Shown here one piece after another: positions 1 through 9,884 of a stretch of 64,000 nucleotides of DNA. How positions within the stretch are numbered: the stretch's first letter is position 1; every line of letters starts with the position of its first letter. Where the stretch lies: NCBI GenBank assembly GCA_029265405.1, contig JAJUJI010000001.1, forward strand, positions 124,001-188,000. Reading direction: 5' to 3'. This DNA comes from Clostridiales bacterium (lineage in GTDB: Bacteria > Bacillota > Clostridia > Oscillospirales > Oscillospiraceae). The notes under the pieces are model-generated. The model was given only the letters and a program-made list of their open reading frames with translations. It was not told the origin of the DNA and searched no databases. The position numbers were made by a program, and so were the translations under genes.

Positions 1-415
1 AAGAGTAAAATACCGCAAGGTGCAGAGAGGGCGCATGAAGGGCGTCGCCACCCGAGGCAACACCGTGACTTATGGCGAGTATGGTCTTCAGGCCATTGAG
101 CCCTCCTGGATAACAAGCAACCAGATAGAAGCTGCCCGCGTTGCCATGACGCGCTATATAAAGCGCGGCGGTCAGGTTTGGATTAAAATATTCCCCGACA
201 AGCCTGTGACGCAGAAGCCCGCCGAGACCCGCATGGGCTCGGGAAAAGGTTCCCCCGAGTATTGGGTGGCGGTAGTAAAGCCCGGCAGAGTGATGTTCGA
301 GATAGCCGGGGTCCCCGAGGAGGAGGCCCACGAGGCGCTCCGCCTTGCCAGCTACAAGCTGCCGGTAAAGACCAAAATAGTCAAGCGCGAAACCGAGACG
401 GGTGGTGAACAGTGA
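1..415 (+). CDS. rplP: 50S ribosomal protein L16, 5' end cut off by the window
   Basis: L16 is a 23S rRNA-binding protein of the large subunit near the A-site and peptidyl-transferase centre. The reading frame is open from base 2 and runs [14 protein letters not shown] straight into the body, so the first ten or so residues lie outside the window and the GTG at 20 is an internal Val codon, not a start. The typical core [14 protein letters not shown] and [20 protein letters not shown] is intact. The TGA stop overlaps the rpmC start by one base, as usual in the S10/spc operon. Confidence 0.97.
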   Translation, partial: RVKYRKVQRGRMKGVATRGNTVTYGEYGLQAIEPSWITSNQIEAARVAMTRYIKRGGQVWIKIFPDKPVTQKPAETRMGSGKGSPEYWVAVVKPGRVMFEIAGVPEEEAHEALRLASYKLPVKTKIVKRETETGGEQ

Positions 416-609
416 TGAAGGCAAACGAAGTGCGCGGCCTCACCACGGAGGAGCTCAACGAAAAGCTTGCCTCGCTGAAAAAGGATCTGTTCTTTCTCAG
501 GATGCAGCACGCGACAAACCAGCTTGACAACCCGCTCAAGATAGCGGAGGTCAAGAAAAGCATAGCCAGAGTCAAGACCGTTATCCGCGAAAAAGAGCTT
601 AAGCGGTAA
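415..609 (+). CDS. rpmC: 50S ribosomal protein L29
   Basis: Small helical protein at the polypeptide exit tunnel, 64 residues. I start it at the ATG that overlaps the rplP stop (TGATG), because [18 protein letters not shown] matches the family N-terminus; a GTG one codon upstream would add only one residue. The [10 protein letters not shown] helix and the basic C-terminus are typical. Translation is probably coupled to rplP. Confidence 0.96.
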   Translation: MKANEVRGLTTEELNEKLASLKKDLFFLRMQHATNQLDNPLKIAEVKKSIARVKTVIREKELKR

Positions 610-623
610 GGAGGATGACGAAG

Positions 624-884
624 ATGAGCGAGAGAACTACATCGAGAAAAACCAGGGTCGGCAAGGTCGTATCCAATAAGATGGATAAGACCATAGTCGT
701 TGCCGTGGAAGGCAGCGTTGCCCATCCCCTTTACAAGAAGATCATCAGAAAGACTTACAAGCTGAAAGCTCATGATGAAAACAACGAGTGCGGGATAGGC
801 GACAGGGTTAAGGTAATGGAGACAAGGCCGCTTTCAAAGGAAAAAAGATGGCGTCTTGTCGAGATTATCGAAAAGGCTAAGTAA
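624..884 (+). CDS. rpsQ: 30S ribosomal protein S17
   Basis: Primary 16S rRNA-binding protein with an OB fold, 86 residues. The family signature [20 protein letters not shown] is clear. An ATG at 615 directly abuts GGAGG and is too close for initiation, so the ATG nine bases after GGAGG ([13 protein letters not shown]) is preferred. It lies five bases after the rpmC stop, within the same transcript. Confidence 0.96.
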   Translation: MSERTTSRKTRVGKVVSNKMDKTIVVAVEGSVAHPLYKKIIRKTYKLKAHDENNECGIGDRVKVMETRPLSKEKRWRLVEIIEKAK

Positions 885-895
885 GGAGGCCCGAA

Positions 896-1264
896 ATGAT
901 ACAGCAGGAAACTTATCTTAAGGTTGCCGACAACACGGGCGCCAAGGAAATAAAATGTATCCGCGTTCTGGGCGGCTCCAAGAGGAAATACGGAAACATA
1001 GGCGACGTTATCGTAGCCTCCGTGCGCAAGGCTACTCCGGGCGGCACGGTAAAAAAGGGCGATGTGGTTAAGGCGGTAATAGTGCGCAGCGCCAAGGGTG
1101 TGCGCCGCAGCGACGGCACCTACGTTCGCTTCGACGAGAACGCGGCAGTTTTGATAAAAGACGACAGAAACCCCAGGGGTACCCGCATATTTGGACCCGT
1201 TGCCAGGGAGCTTCGCGACAAGGAATATATGAAGATCCTGTCCCTAGCGCCCGAAGTGATATAG
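896..1264 (+). CDS. rplN: 50S ribosomal protein L14
   Basis: L14 is a beta-barrel 23S rRNA-binding protein at the subunit interface; 122 residues is the standard length. Recognised by [19 protein letters not shown] and the C-terminal [29 protein letters not shown] lies seven bases upstream of the ATG. Confidence 0.98.
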   Translation: MIQQETYLKVADNTGAKEIKCIRVLGGSKRKYGNIGDVIVASVRKATPGGTVKKGDVVKAVIVRSAKGVRRSDGTYVRFDENAAVLIKDDRNPRGTRIFGPVARELRDKEYMKILSLAPEVI

Positions 1265-1279
1265 GGGAGGCTGAATCGT

Positions 1280-1588
1280 ATGAACATTAAAAAAGGCGAC
1301 ACGGTAGTCGTTTTGTCCGGCAAGGACAAGGGCAAGGAGGGCAAGGTTCTTAGAGCCGACCCGGCCGGCGGCAAGGTTGTTGTCGAAGGCGTCAATGTTG
1401 CCATGAAGCACAAGAAGCCCCGCAAGCAAAACGAAGAGGGCGGCATAATCAAGATGGAGACCCCCATTTACGTTTGCAAGGTCATGCGGGTTTGCCCCAA
1501 GTGCGGCAAGCCTACCAGGGCCGCGTTCCGCAGGCTTGACGACGGGAAAAAAGTCCAGGTCTGCAAAAAGTGCGGCGAGATAATATGA
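1280..1588 (+). CDS. rplX: 50S ribosomal protein L24
   Basis: L24 initiates assembly of the large subunit and sits near the exit tunnel. The N-terminal KOW motif ([20 protein letters not shown]) is followed by the [12 protein letters not shown] loop. The C-terminus carries two CxxC pairs (VCPKCGKP and VCKKCGEI), the likely zinc ribbon found in many Firmicutes L24 proteins. Length 102 residues, spc operon order. Confidence 0.97.
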   Translation: MNIKKGDTVVVLSGKDKGKEGKVLRADPAGGKVVVEGVNVAMKHKKPRKQNEEGGIIKMETPIYVCKVMRVCPKCGKPTRAAFRRLDDGKKVQVCKKCGEII

Positions 1589-1604
1589 GGGAGGAGAGGC
1601 TGAA

Positions 1605-2147
1605 ATGGCAAGGTTGAAAACGAAATATCTCGAAGAAGTCGCCCCCGCCCTTATGAAGAAGTTTGAGTACAAATCCCCGATGCAGATACCCCGGCTCGAA
1701 AAGATAGTCGTAAACGTCGGCTGCGGCGATTGCAGGGACAATGCCAAGGGCCTTGAAGCGGTTGTCAACGACGTGACCGCCATTACGGGCCAGAAGGCGG
1801 TCGTTACAAAAGCGAAAAAGTCCGTTGCAAACTTCAAGGTAAGAGCGGGCATGAACGTGGGCGTAAAGGTCACTCTGCGCCAGGACAAGATGTGGGAGTT
1901 TTTGGACAGGCTGCTTAACGTGGCGCTTCCCCGCGTGCGCGACTTCAGGGGCATCAATCCCAATTCCTTCGACGGAAGGGGAAACTACGCGCTCGGTCTT
2001 AAGGAGCAGCTTATATTCCCCGAGATCGATTACGACAAGATCGACAAGATACGCGGCATGGACATCATAATAGTGACCACCGCCAAGACCGATGAGGAGG
2101 CCAGGGAGCTGCTGAAGCTGCTGGGCGCTCCGTTCATCCAGAGCTGA
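1605..2147 (+). CDS. rplE: 50S ribosomal protein L5
   Basis: L5 binds 5S rRNA and contacts the P-site tRNA and the S13 bridge. The 180-residue protein has the family core [34 protein letters not shown] and [25 protein letters not shown]-type ribosome site precedes the ATG. Complete. Confidence 0.98.
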   Translation: MARLKTKYLEEVAPALMKKFEYKSPMQIPRLEKIVVNVGCGDCRDNAKGLEAVVNDVTAITGQKAVVTKAKKSVANFKVRAGMNVGVKVTLRQDKMWEFLDRLLNVALPRVRDFRGINPNSFDGRGNYALGLKEQLIFPEIDYDKIDKIRGMDIIIVTTAKTDEEARELLKLLGAPFIQS

Positions 2148-2165
2148 GGAGGAAAGGGAAAGATC

Positions 2166-2351
2166 ATGGCTAAGAAATCGATGATACTAAAGCAGCAGAG
2201 GCCGGCCAAGTTCTCTACCCGCCGATACAACAGGTGCAAGATTTGCGGCCGCCCGCACGCCTACCTCAGGGATTACGGCATATGCCGCATATGCTTCAGG
2301 GAGCTGGCGTACAAGGGTCATATTCCGGGAGTCAAGAAAGCAAGCTGGTAG
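2166..2351 (+). CDS. rpsN: 30S ribosomal protein S14, zinc-binding type
   Basis: Short (61-residue) S14 of the C+ type. Four cysteines (CKICGRP and CRICFRE) form the zinc site, unlike the longer zinc-free paralogue of some bacteria. It helps assemble the 30S head. It is followed by about 124 bases without a recognisable gene, then by the AGGAGG of rpsH. Confidence 0.97.
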   Translation: MAKKSMILKQQRPAKFSTRRYNRCKICGRPHAYLRDYGICRICFRELAYKGHIPGVKKASW

Positions 2352-2475
2352 CCAAAACCGGCAACCTTGCGCGGCGGCACAGGTCGGAAAGGGCAGGCGC
2401 CGGCGCCAGCCCGGAGCGATACCTGCCGCTTGAACAGGCGGAGCCTGTAACTCTATTATAGGAGGATAAATATAA

Positions 2476-2874
2476 ATGCAGATTACGGATCCCATTGCGG
2501 ATATGCTCACCAGAATCCGCAACGCCAATTCCGCAAAGCATGATACGGTAGATATTCCGGCTTCAAACATGAAGAAGGCTATCGCCGAAATTTTGCTCGA
2601 AGAGGGCTATATAAAGAATTTTCAGATCATAGACGACGGCACGCAGGGCATTATACGCATAACCCTGAAATACAACCCCGGCAAGGAGCAGGTCATAATG
2701 GGCCTTCGCCGCGTAAGCAAGCCGGGACTGCGCGTTTACGCCGGCGCGGACGAGCTCCCCAAGGTCCTGAAGGGCCTGGGCATAGCGATAGTATCCACCT
2801 CCAAGGGCGTCATGACCGATAAGAAGGCTAGAAGCCTCAATGTCGGCGGCGAAGTCCTTGCGTTTGTGTGGTAA
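2476..2874 (+). CDS. rpsH: 30S ribosomal protein S8
   Basis: S8 binds 16S rRNA helix 21, and in other bacteria it also represses the spc operon by binding its mRNA. Family blocks [31 protein letters not shown] and the C-terminal [10 protein letters not shown] are present; 132 residues. ATAGGAGG precedes the ATG. Confidence 0.97.
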   Translation: MQITDPIADMLTRIRNANSAKHDTVDIPASNMKKAIAEILLEEGYIKNFQIIDDGTQGIIRITLKYNPGKEQVIMGLRRVSKPGLRVYAGADELPKVLKGLGIAIVSTSKGVMTDKKARSLNVGGEVLAFVW

Positions 2875-2892
2875 GGGAGGAGTGGAAGCAAA

Positions 2893-3432
2893 ATGTCAAG
2901 AATAGGCAGACACCCAATTTCCATTCCCTCCGGCGTGGAGGTTAGGCTTGACGGGCAGCGGGTTTCCGTCAAAGGGCCGAAGGGCCAGCTTGAGATGAAC
3001 GTTCATCCGGCCATGAAGGTCGAGATCGAGGGAAACACGCTCAGGGTCATAAGGCCAGACGACGAGAAGGAGAACCGTTCCCTTCACGGCCTCACGCGCA
3101 GCCTGATTAACAATATGGTTCTGGGCGTGACCAAGGGCTTTTCCAAGGAGCTCCAGATAAACGGAGTCGGCTACAGGGCTCAGAAGCAGGGCAAGCAGCT
3201 TATAATGAACCTCGGTTATTCACACCAGGTAACGGTTGATGAAGTTCCGGGCATCACCATCGACGTTCCGGCGCCCGACAGAATAATAATCAACGGCATA
3301 GACAAGCAGCAGGTCGGCCAGTTTGCGGCTATAGTGCGCGAAAAGAGGCCCCCGGAGCCCTATCACGGCAAGGGGATCAAGTATGCGAACGAAACGATAC
3401 GCCACAAGGAAGGCAAGACCGGCAAGAAATAA
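2893..3432 (+). CDS. rplF: 50S ribosomal protein L6
   Basis: L6 has two related alpha/beta domains and sits near the sarcin-ricin loop. The 179-residue protein shows MSRIGRHPISIPSGVEV, VKGPKGQLEM and the strongly conserved C-terminal KRPPEPYHGKGIKYANETI. Complete. Confidence 0.98.
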   Translation: MSRIGRHPISIPSGVEVRLDGQRVSVKGPKGQLEMNVHPAMKVEIEGNTLRVIRPDDEKENRSLHGLTRSLINNMVLGVTKGFSKELQINGVGYRAQKQGKQLIMNLGYSHQVTVDEVPGITIDVPAPDRIIINGIDKQQVGQFAAIVREKRPPEPYHGKGIKYANETIRHKEGKTGKK

Positions 3433-3447
3433 GGAGGTGTACCTGAG

Positions 3448-3807
3448 ATGATAAAAAGACCTGACACAAAAGAGCAGCGCGCAAAGCGCCACAAGAGAGT
3501 AAGGGCAAAGGTTTCCGGTACGCCCGAGAAGCCCAGGCTTTGCGTATTCAGAAGCCTGAATCACATATACGCGCAGATAATTGACGATGTGCACGGAGTA
3601 ACGCTGGCTTCGGCTTCCTCCGTCGAGAAGTGCTTTGAGGGAATAGGCAGCAACTGCGAAGCCGCCAGGAAGATAGGCAGAGCCGTAGCGGAGCGCGCGC
3701 TTGCCAAGGGCATAGACACCGTTGTTTTCGACCGCGGCGGCTATGTGTACCACGGCCGGGTTCAGAGCCTGGCGGAAGGCGCCCGCGAGGGCGGCCTGAA
3801 ATTCTGA
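3448..3807 (+). CDS. rplR: 50S ribosomal protein L18
   Basis: 5S rRNA-binding protein of the central protuberance, 119 residues. The blocks [34 protein letters not shown] and the C-terminal [20 protein letters not shown] are diagnostic. AAGGAGG precedes the start. Confidence 0.97.
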   Translation: MIKRPDTKEQRAKRHKRVRAKVSGTPEKPRLCVFRSLNHIYAQIIDDVHGVTLASASSVEKCFEGIGSNCEAARKIGRAVAERALAKGIDTVVFDRGGYVYHGRVQSLAEGAREGGLKF

Positions 3808-3829
3808 CGGAAGGAGCGGTTGAAAAAGT

Positions 3830-4348
3830 ATGGCTTATAACAGCAGCAGAGCCCCGAGAGAGGAAGCTCAGTCCGAATACGTTGAAAAGGTCGTTTCGCT
3901 CAACCGGGTATCCAAGACGGTCAAGGGCGGGCGCATATTCAAGTTTGCCGCTCTCTGCGTAGTGGGGGACGGAAAGGGCAAGGTAGGCTTTGGCCTTGGC
4001 AAGGCCTCGGAGGTATCCGAAGCCATCCGCAAGGGCATAGAGGACGCCAAGAAAAATCTTGTCAGCATAACCCTTCAGGGCAGCACGATACCCCACGAGG
4101 TAACCGGCATTTACGGAGCCGGCAAGGTCCTGATGAAGCCAGCCCCGGAAGGAACCGGAGTCATCGCCGGCGGCGCCGTCCGCGCGGTGGTCGAAGCGGC
4201 CGGCATCAAGAACATCAGGACAAAGTGCCTGCGCTCGAACAATCCCAACAACGTTGTGGCGGCTACCATGCAGGGCCTGAAGACCCTCAGGAACGCCGAG
4301 CAGGTCGCCAGGCACAGAGGCAAGGCGCCCGAAGAAGTGCAGGCATAG
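3830..4348 (+). CDS. rpsE: 30S ribosomal protein S5
   Basis: S5 works with S4 and S12 in decoding fidelity and mRNA unwinding at the entry site. The 172-residue protein has the double-stranded-RNA-binding-like N-domain ([19 protein letters not shown]), the [15 protein letters not shown] glycine-rich loop and a C-terminal S5 fold (ALRSNNPNN-like segment reads [11 protein letters not shown]). Confidence 0.97.
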   Translation: MAYNSSRAPREEAQSEYVEKVVSLNRVSKTVKGGRIFKFAALCVVGDGKGKVGFGLGKASEVSEAIRKGIEDAKKNLVSITLQGSTIPHEVTGIYGAGKVLMKPAPEGTGVIAGGAVRAVVEAAGIKNIRTKCLRSNNPNNVVAATMQGLKTLRNAEQVARHRGKAPEEVQA

Positions 4349-4359
4349 GAGGCAGAACA

Positions 4360-4539
4360 ATGGCTAATCTTAGGATAAAGCTGGTTAAGAGCCTTAACGG
4401 CAGGTTGGAGAAGCACATTGCCACCGCCTCTTCTCTCGGGCTGAGAAAGATCGGTGACGAAACCGTTCAACCCAAAAACAAGCAGACCGAAGGTAAGATC
4501 GCCCAGATAGGCTATCTTATCCAGGTTACGGAAGAATAA
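4360..4539 (+). CDS. rpmD: 50S ribosomal protein L30
   Basis: Small L30 of 59 residues. The real start is the ATG preceded by AGGAGG next to the rpsE stop (MANLRIKLVKSLNGRLEKH); an upstream in-frame extension would overlap rpsE and has no family support. GLRKIGDETVQPKN and the terminal IGYLIQVTEE match the ferredoxin-like L30 fold. Confidence 0.95.
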   Translation: MANLRIKLVKSLNGRLEKHIATASSLGLRKIGDETVQPKNKQTEGKIAQIGYLIQVTEE

Positions 4540-4551
4540 GGAGGCGCCTGT

Positions 4552-4992
4552 ATGAAGTTAAGCGAGCTCAGTCCCGCGCCCGGCTCGGTCAAGGAGGCCA
4601 AGCGCAAGGGCAGAGGAATTGGAACAGGCAACGGAAAGACGGCCGGCAGGGGCAGCAAGGGCCAGAAGGCGCGCGCCGGCGGCAGCATAAGGGCCGGCTT
4701 TGAGGGCGGCCAGATGCCTCTGGTGCGGCGCATCCCAAAGAGGGGCTTCAATAATCCCTTCGCAAAGCCTCTGGAGTGCGTGAACGTGTCCTCGCTCAAC
4801 GTTTTCGAAGACGGGGCGACAGTGGACGAACAGGCCTTGCTGAAGGCTGGAGTTATTTCAAAGTGCAAGTACGGTGTAAAAATCCTTGGTAATGGAGAGC
4901 TGAGTAAGAAGCTTACGGTCTGCGTCTCCGCATTTTCCGATACTGCAAAGGAGAAGATCGAAGCGGCAGGCGGAAAGACCGAGGTGGTGTAA
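4552..4992 (+). CDS. rplO: 50S ribosomal protein L15
   Basis: L15 has a long basic glycine-rich N-terminal arm ([20 protein letters not shown]) that threads through 23S rRNA, and a globular C-terminal domain. 146 residues. Its TAA is immediately followed, with no spacer, by the GTG start of secY, so the two are probably translationally coupled. Confidence 0.97.
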   Translation: MKLSELSPAPGSVKEAKRKGRGIGTGNGKTAGRGSKGQKARAGGSIRAGFEGGQMPLVRRIPKRGFNNPFAKPLECVNVSSLNVFEDGATVDEQALLKAGVISKCKYGVKILGNGELSKKLTVCVSAFSDTAKEKIEAAGGKTEVV

Positions 4993-6282
4993 GTGTTTCA
5001 GGTATTCAGGAACGCGTGGAAGATAGACGAGCTGCGCAAAAAAATACTTTTTACGCTTTTCATCGTTCTTCTGTACCGTATCGGAAATTCGGTGCCCGTC
5101 CCTTATATCGACAGCGACTTGCTCCAATCTTACTTCAATAATCTTCAAAACACGGTGTGGGGCCTGTATAACGTGATGTCCGGCAACGCGTTCAGCCACG
5201 CGACCATATTTGCCCTGTCCATACAGCCCTACATCAACGCGTCGATCATCATCCAGCTGCTCACCATCGCCATTCCCGCACTGGAGAGGCTCCAGAAGGA
5301 GGGCGGCGAGGAGGGCAGGAAGAAGATAACCTCCATCACCCGTTACTCCACCGTAGCTATAGGCATCATACAGGGCTTTGCATACTACCTTCTCATTAAG
5401 AACAACGGCCTGTTGGCTGCGGGCGGAGAGACCGTCTGGGCGGCGATAGTGATAATCCTTACCTTCGGCGCCGGCTCCGCCCTTCTCATGTGGCTGGGCG
5501 AGCAGATAACCGAGTTTGGGATAGGCAACGGCATATCCATAATACTGTTTGCCAGCATCATATCCCGTCTGCCGGCTGCCGTTGCAAGGATGATAACCAA
5601 CGTTTCGTCGGGCGCTTTGTCGGTATTAGCGCTTATAGGGATTCTGATAGGCGTGGCCGCGATAGTTGTGCTGATAGTGTTCGCCTCAAACGCAGAGCGC
5701 AGGATACCGGTACAGTACGCAAAGCGCGTGGTCGGGCGTAAGATGTACGGCGGCCAGAGCACGCACCTTCCGATGAAGGTGAACATGTCGGGAGTAATGC
5801 CGATAATTTTCGCGCAGTCTATCGCCATGCTGCCCGCCACCATAGCCGGCTTTTTGCCGAAGCCTGCCGCGGGCTCCTTCTGGGACGGCTTCCTGAAGGC
5901 GATCGACACGGACTCCCTGCTGTATATGGCGGTCTATTTCCTGCTCATCATCGCCTTCGGCTACTTCTACGCCACCATACAGTTCAATCCCATAGAGGTT
6001 GCCAACAATCTGAAAAAGAACGGCGGCTTTATACCCGGCTTCAGGGCCGGCAAGCCGACCTCGGAGTTCATCAGCAAGGTGCTCAACAGGATAACCCTGT
6101 TCGGATCGATTTATCTGGGCATAGTGGCGGCTCTCCCGATAGCGTTTTCCAGCGTGACAAATACCGCCGGCATCTCGCTCGGCGGAACCTCCATCATAAT
6201 AGCCGTGGGGGTTGCCATTGAAATAGTCCAGAATCTTGAGAACCAGATGCTGCTCAGGCATTATAAAGGGTTCCTGGAATAA
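4993..6282 (+). CDS. secY: Protein translocase subunit SecY
   Basis: SecY forms the inner-membrane channel for Sec-dependent secretion and membrane insertion. The 429-residue polytopic protein starts FQVFRNAWKIDELRKKILFT at a GTG directly abutting rplO. Plug-region residues NAFSHATIFALSIQPYINAS and cytoplasmic loop residues AERRIPVQYAKRVVG are clear, and ten hydrophobic segments can be traced. Position between rplO and adk is the usual one. Confidence 0.98.
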   Translation: MFQVFRNAWKIDELRKKILFTLFIVLLYRIGNSVPVPYIDSDLLQSYFNNLQNTVWGLYNVMSGNAFSHATIFALSIQPYINASIIIQLLTIAIPALERLQKEGGEEGRKKITSITRYSTVAIGIIQGFAYYLLIKNNGLLAAGGETVWAAIVIILTFGAGSALLMWLGEQITEFGIGNGISIILFASIISRLPAAVARMITNVSSGALSVLALIGILIGVAAIVVLIVFASNAERRIPVQYAKRVVGRKMYGGQSTHLPMKVNMSGVMPIIFAQSIAMLPATIAGFLPKPAAGSFWDGFLKAIDTDSLLYMAVYFLLIIAFGYFYATIQFNPIEVANNLKKNGGFIPGFRAGKPTSEFISKVLNRITLFGSIYLGIVAALPIAFSSVTNTAGISLGGTSIIIAVGVAIEIVQNLENQMLLRHYKGFLE

Positions 6283-6310
6283 GGCTCCGCGTTGTTTGGA
6301 GGGGGCAGAT

Positions 6311-6949
6311 ATGACGCTCATTATGCTGGGACCTCCCGGAGCCGGGAAGGGCACTCAGGCGGCAGTGCTAAGTGAAAAGCTCGGTATAATCTCGGTTTCG
6401 ACCGGGCATATCCTGAGGACCGCCGTCAAGGAGCAAACGCCGGTGGGCCTTGAGGCAAAAAAATACATGGATCAGGGCCTTCTCGTGCCCGACGAAACCA
6501 TAATAGACATAGTGAAGGATTTTCTTGCCGGCTGCGGCGCGGGCAAGGGCTGCATTCTCGACGGAGTGCCCCGCAACATAGCGCAGGCCGAAATGCTGGA
6601 GAGGCTGGGCGTCACAATAGACGCGGCCATACTCCTGAATGTAGGCGACAAGGAGATCGAGGACAGGATGAGCGGACGCAGGTTCTGTCCCAAGTGCGGG
6701 GCGGGGTACCATGTCAAGGCCCTTCCGCCGAAAATAGAAGGAATTTGCGACGTTTGCGGAGAAGGTCTTGCAATCCGTGAGGATGACAGGCCGGAAACCG
6801 TAAGGCGCAGGCTCGAGGTCTACCATAGGGAAACGGAGCCGATTATAGGCTTCTATGCCTCAAGGGGCAAGCTGATTTCCATAGACGGCACCGCGAGCAT
6901 TGAAGAAACCACCGAAAAGGTTGTCAAGGCATTGGAGATGGTTCAGTGA
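6311..6949 (+). CDS. adk: Adenylate kinase, zinc-lid type
   Basis: Interconverts 2 ADP with ATP and AMP in the cytoplasm. The 212-residue protein starts MTLIMLGPPGAGKGTQAA (P-loop) after a GGAGGGGG site, which rules out an in-frame upstream start inside secY. It has the DGVPRN AMP-binding segment (usually DGFPRT) and a long LID with four cysteines (CPKCGAGYHV and CDVCGEG), the zinc-binding form of Gram-positives. The TGA overlaps the map start. Confidence 0.97.
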   Translation: MTLIMLGPPGAGKGTQAAVLSEKLGIISVSTGHILRTAVKEQTPVGLEAKKYMDQGLLVPDETIIDIVKDFLAGCGAGKGCILDGVPRNIAQAEMLERLGVTIDAAILLNVGDKEIEDRMSGRRFCPKCGAGYHVKALPPKIEGICDVCGEGLAIREDDRPETVRRRLEVYHRETEPIIGFYASRGKLISIDGTASIEETTEKVVKALEMVQ

Positions 6950-7716
6950 TAACGCTGAAAACGGCTCGGGACCTTGAGTTGATGCGCAGGGCCGGAAAAA
7001 TTACCGCGGCTGCCCGTGCTTTGGCAGGGGAAATGGTGAGGCCGGGCGTATCGACAAAAGAGATAGACCGGGCGGTTTATGACTTCATTACAGGTCAGGA
7101 CGCGGTGCCCTCCTTCCTCAACTACAACGGCTTTCCTGCCAGCGTGTGTGTTTCCGTAAACGAACAGGTAATACACGGGATACCCGGAGGCTATCGCCTG
7201 AAGGACGGGGACATTGTGAGCATTGACGTGGGGGCCGCCTTCAAAGGCTACCACGGCGATTGCGCGGCAACCTTTGTCGCGGGAGAGTGCAGCGAGGAAG
7301 TCAGAAATCTCATAAGAGTGACCAGAGAGAGCTTTTTCGAGGGAATAAAATTTGCCCGGGCGGGCTGCAGGATCTCCGACATATCCGGCGCCATTCAGCG
7401 CTATGTGGAGAGCCGCGGATATTCCGTAGTCCGAGACTATGTGGGGCACGGCATCGGAACAAAAATGCACGAGGAGCCGGAGGTGCCTAATTTCGGTACT
7501 CCGGGGCACGGACAGAGGCTGCTGGCCGGAATGACTCTGGCGATTGAGCCGATGGTGAACATGGGCGCGGCTGCCGTCAGAGTGCTGGGCGACGGCTGGA
7601 CCGTGGTTACCGCAGACGGGAAGCCTTCCGCGCATTACGAAAATACGGTGCTGATAACAAACGGCGAGCCGGAGATACTCACGCCAATCGACGGGGACGG
7701 CGGCGATGCCAGATAA
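6946..7716 (+). CDS. map: Methionine aminopeptidase, type I
   Basis: Removes the N-terminal methionine from nascent proteins with a dinuclear metal centre. The pita-bread fold is seen in VSIDVGAAFKGYHGDCA (two metal Asp), GHGIGTKMHEEP (metal His), AIEPMVNMG and a C-terminal HYENTVLIT (metal Glu). Length 256. The GTG start overlaps the adk stop by four bases (GTGA). No N-terminal zinc-finger extension is present. Confidence 0.96.
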   Translation: MITLKTARDLELMRRAGKITAAARALAGEMVRPGVSTKEIDRAVYDFITGQDAVPSFLNYNGFPASVCVSVNEQVIHGIPGGYRLKDGDIVSIDVGAAFKGYHGDCAATFVAGECSEEVRNLIRVTRESFFEGIKFARAGCRISDISGAIQRYVESRGYSVVRDYVGHGIGTKMHEEPEVPNFGTPGHGQRLLAGMTLAIEPMVNMGAAAVRVLGDGWTVVTADGKPSAHYENTVLITNGEPEILTPIDGDGGDAR

Positions 7717-8020
7717 GGTATTAAAGCTGGCTGTTTCCGTTGCAGGACACGACAAAGGGAGGCTGTATGCGGTCCTGAAAAATGAAGGACGGTCGGTGCT
7801 TCTCGCGGACGGAAAAAGCAGAAAGCTCTCGGCTCCGAAGCGCAAAAACATAAAACATATAATATTTCTGCCGACCTTAAGCAAAACGGACAACTGCAGC
7901 GGGTTGTACTGCGAGCAAATGACGGATGCGGCCCTGAGAAGGCTACTGGCGGAAGAGCGCCGCATGCGTTTGAAGAGCGAAGAACTCAAACAAGATCAGG
8001 GAGGGACAAATATTGGCTAA
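7706..8020 (+). CDS. KOW-domain RNA-binding protein (L14e/L27e-like)
   Basis: A 104-residue basic protein between map and infA, the place where many Clostridia encode a small KOW-domain protein related to archaeal/eukaryotic L14e. The N-terminal part [17 protein letters not shown] is KOW-like and resembles a translation-associated RNA-binding module. The charged C-terminal tail may be helical. It overlaps map by eleven bases and infA by eight. A ribosome-associated role is inferred from the fold and the operon; no precise function is known to me. Confidence 0.8.
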   Translation: MPDKVLKLAVSVAGHDKGRLYAVLKNEGRSVLLADGKSRKLSAPKRKNIKHIIFLPTLSKTDNCSGLYCEQMTDAALRRLLAEERRMRLKSEELKQDQGGTNIG

Positions 8021-8231
8021 AGAAGATGTTATCGAGCTGGAAGGAACGGTAATAGAATCGCTGCCGAACACGACGTTTACCGTTGACATCGGCAACGGAC
8101 ATACAATCCTTGCCCATATTTCCGGCAAGCTCAGGATGAATTTCATCAGGATACTGCCAGGCGATAAGGTCACGGTACAGATGTCGCCCTATGATCTGAC
8201 CCGCGGCAGGATTACGTGGCGAAGCAAATAA
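8013..8231 (+). CDS. infA: Translation initiation factor IF-1
   Basis: IF-1 occupies the 30S A-site during initiation. The 72-residue OB-fold protein reads [19 protein letters not shown] and [18 protein letters not shown], a full match to the family. The start is a TTG, eight bases inside the preceding gene and behind a CAGGGAGG site; the family length leaves no other choice. Confidence 0.97.
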   Translation: MAKEDVIELEGTVIESLPNTTFTVDIGNGHTILAHISGKLRMNFIRILPGDKVTVQMSPYDLTRGRITWRSK

Positions 8232-8292
8232 TAGGAGGTTAAAATCTGAAAGCATTGGGCAATATTGTTTTCAGAAGAAAGGATTGTTCTTA

Positions 8293-8406
8293 ATGAAAGT
8301 CAGGCCTTCAGTCAAGCCAATGTGCGAAAAATGCAAAATCATTAAGCGCAAGGGCAGAGTTATGGTGATTTGTGAAAATCCCAAGCATAAGCAGAGACAG
8401 GGGTAA
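8293..8406 (+). CDS. rpmJ: 50S ribosomal protein L36
   Basis: A 37-residue protein beginning [20 protein letters not shown] and ending NPKHKQRQG. The CxxC pair plus a later Cys and His (C, H in ICENPKH) make the zinc site of the C+ form. GAAGAAAGGATTG precedes it; nearly the same 13 bases recur before rpsM. Confidence 0.96.
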   Translation: MKVRPSVKPMCEKCKIIKRKGRVMVICENPKHKQRQG

Positions 8407-8438
8407 CCGAGTTTCGAAGAAAGGATTGATTGACAAAT

Positions 8439-8807
8439 ATGGCACGTATTTCCGGCGTTGATTTGCCGCGAGACAAGCGGATTGAGATCGGGCTCACTTA
8501 CGTCTACGGCATCGGAAGAAAAAGCGCAAACGATATACTCAAGGCTACCGGGATAAATCCCGACACCAGAGTAAAGGACCTTACCGAAGCTCAGGAAGCC
8601 ATGCTTCGCGAATGCATTGACAAGAATTACGTCGTGGAGGGAGACCTCCGGCGCACGGTGGCTCTGGATATCAAGAGGCTGATGGAAATCGGCTGCTATC
8701 GCGGGCTCAGGCACAGGAAGGGGCTGCCGGTCCGCGGCCAGCGCAGCAAGACCAACGCCCGCACGCGCAAGGGTCCCAAGAGGACTATCGCCAACAAGAA
8801 GAAGTAA
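8439..8807 (+). CDS. rpsM: 30S ribosomal protein S13
   Basis: S13 forms the head bridges to L5 and the 23S rRNA. The ATG giving [20 protein letters not shown] is chosen over a TTG three codons earlier because it fits the family N-terminus. The protein is 122 residues with a basic tail ([18 protein letters not shown]). First gene of the alpha-operon group. Confidence 0.97.
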   Translation: MARISGVDLPRDKRIEIGLTYVYGIGRKSANDILKATGINPDTRVKDLTEAQEAMLRECIDKNYVVEGDLRRTVALDIKRLMEIGCYRGLRHRKGLPVRGQRSKTNARTRKGPKRTIANKKK

Positions 8808-8822
8808 GGGAGGGGATATGTA

Positions 8823-9233
8823 ATGGCAGCAGCCAACACCAAGAACGCCAAGCAGCGCGTGCGCACCAAGCGGCGCGAACGCAAAAATATTGAAAAGGGC
8901 GCGGTCCATATCCGCTCCTCGTTCAACAACACCATGGTTACGATAACGGATCTTCAGGGCAACGCCATAAGCTGGGCCTCCGCCGGCGGCATGGGCTTCC
9001 GCGGAAGCAAGAAGTCCACTCCGTATGCGGCGCAGACGGCGGCGGAAACCGCAGCCCGCGCGGCGATGGAGCACGGGCTCAAGGCCGTCGAGGTCTATGT
9101 GAAAGGTCCCGGCGCGGGCCGCGAGGCGGCGATTCGCGCGCTGCAGTCCGCCGGCCTTGAGGTTCAGATGATAAAGGACGTAACTCCCATTCCCCACAAC
9201 GGATGCCGCCCGCCCAAACGGCGCCGCGTGTAA
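8823..9233 (+). CDS. rpsK: 30S ribosomal protein S11
   Basis: S11 lines the mRNA exit (platform) of the 30S subunit. The 136-residue protein has [33 protein letters not shown] and the C-terminal [18 protein letters not shown]. The N-terminus carries a somewhat long basic lysine/arginine stretch. Complete. Confidence 0.97.
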   Translation: MAAANTKNAKQRVRTKRRERKNIEKGAVHIRSSFNNTMVTITDLQGNAISWASAGGMGFRGSKKSTPYAAQTAAETAARAAMEHGLKAVEVYVKGPGAGREAAIRALQSAGLEVQMIKDVTPIPHNGCRPPKRRRV

Positions 9234-9257
9234 CCGAAGACAGGAGGTAACACATAA

Positions 9258-9884
9258 ATGGCAAGATATACCGACGCGGTGTGCCGTCTTTGCCGCAGAG
9301 AAGGGCAGAAGCTGTTTCTAAAAGGCGACAGGTGCTATAAGGATAAATGCGCTGTGGATAAGCGCGGCTACGCTCCCGGTCAGCACGGCCAGAGCCGCAG
9401 CAAGAGCTCAGAATACGGCCAGCAGCTCAGAGAAAAGCAGAAGGCCAAGAGATACTACGGGCTGCTTGAAAGCCAGTTCAAGAACTACTACGAGCTGGCT
9501 TACCGCAAGAAGGGGCAGACCGGCGAAAATCTGCTGTCGTTGTGCGAGAGCCGCCTGGACAACACGGTTTACAGGCTTGGCTTTGCCATGTCAAGGCCGG
9601 AGGCGCGCCAGCTCGTTCTCCACGGGCACTTTACGGTAAACGGACGCAAGGTGAATATTCCATCCTTCCAGGTTAAGCCCGGAATGGTGATAGCTCTTAA
9701 GGAGTCCAGCAAGAATCTTGAGAAGATAAAAGGCAATATTGAGGCCAACTCCTTCCGCCAGCCCCCCAAGTGGCTGGATTACGACCGGAATGCGGCCGTG
9801 GCAAGAGTCATAGCCGTACCGCAGAAGGAGGACATCGATCTGCCCATTGAGGAGCATCTTATCGTCGAGCTGTACTCCAAGTAA
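9258..9884 (+). CDS. rpsD: 30S ribosomal protein S4, zinc-binding form
   Basis: S4 nucleates 30S assembly and in many bacteria represses the alpha operon. The N-terminal [10 protein letters not shown] and CYKDKC cysteines are the zinc-binding variant, and the S4 RNA-binding domain spans about residues 95-160 ([20 protein letters not shown]). 208 residues. The 91 bases after it contain a weak 7-bp inverted repeat before rpoA. Confidence 0.97.
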   Translation: MARYTDAVCRLCRREGQKLFLKGDRCYKDKCAVDKRGYAPGQHGQSRSKSSEYGQQLREKQKAKRYYGLLESQFKNYYELAYRKKGQTGENLLSLCESRLDNTVYRLGFAMSRPEARQLVLHGHFTVNGRKVNIPSFQVKPGMVIALKESSKNLEKIKGNIEANSFRQPPKWLDYDRNAAVARVIAVPQKEDIDLPIEEHLIVELYSK

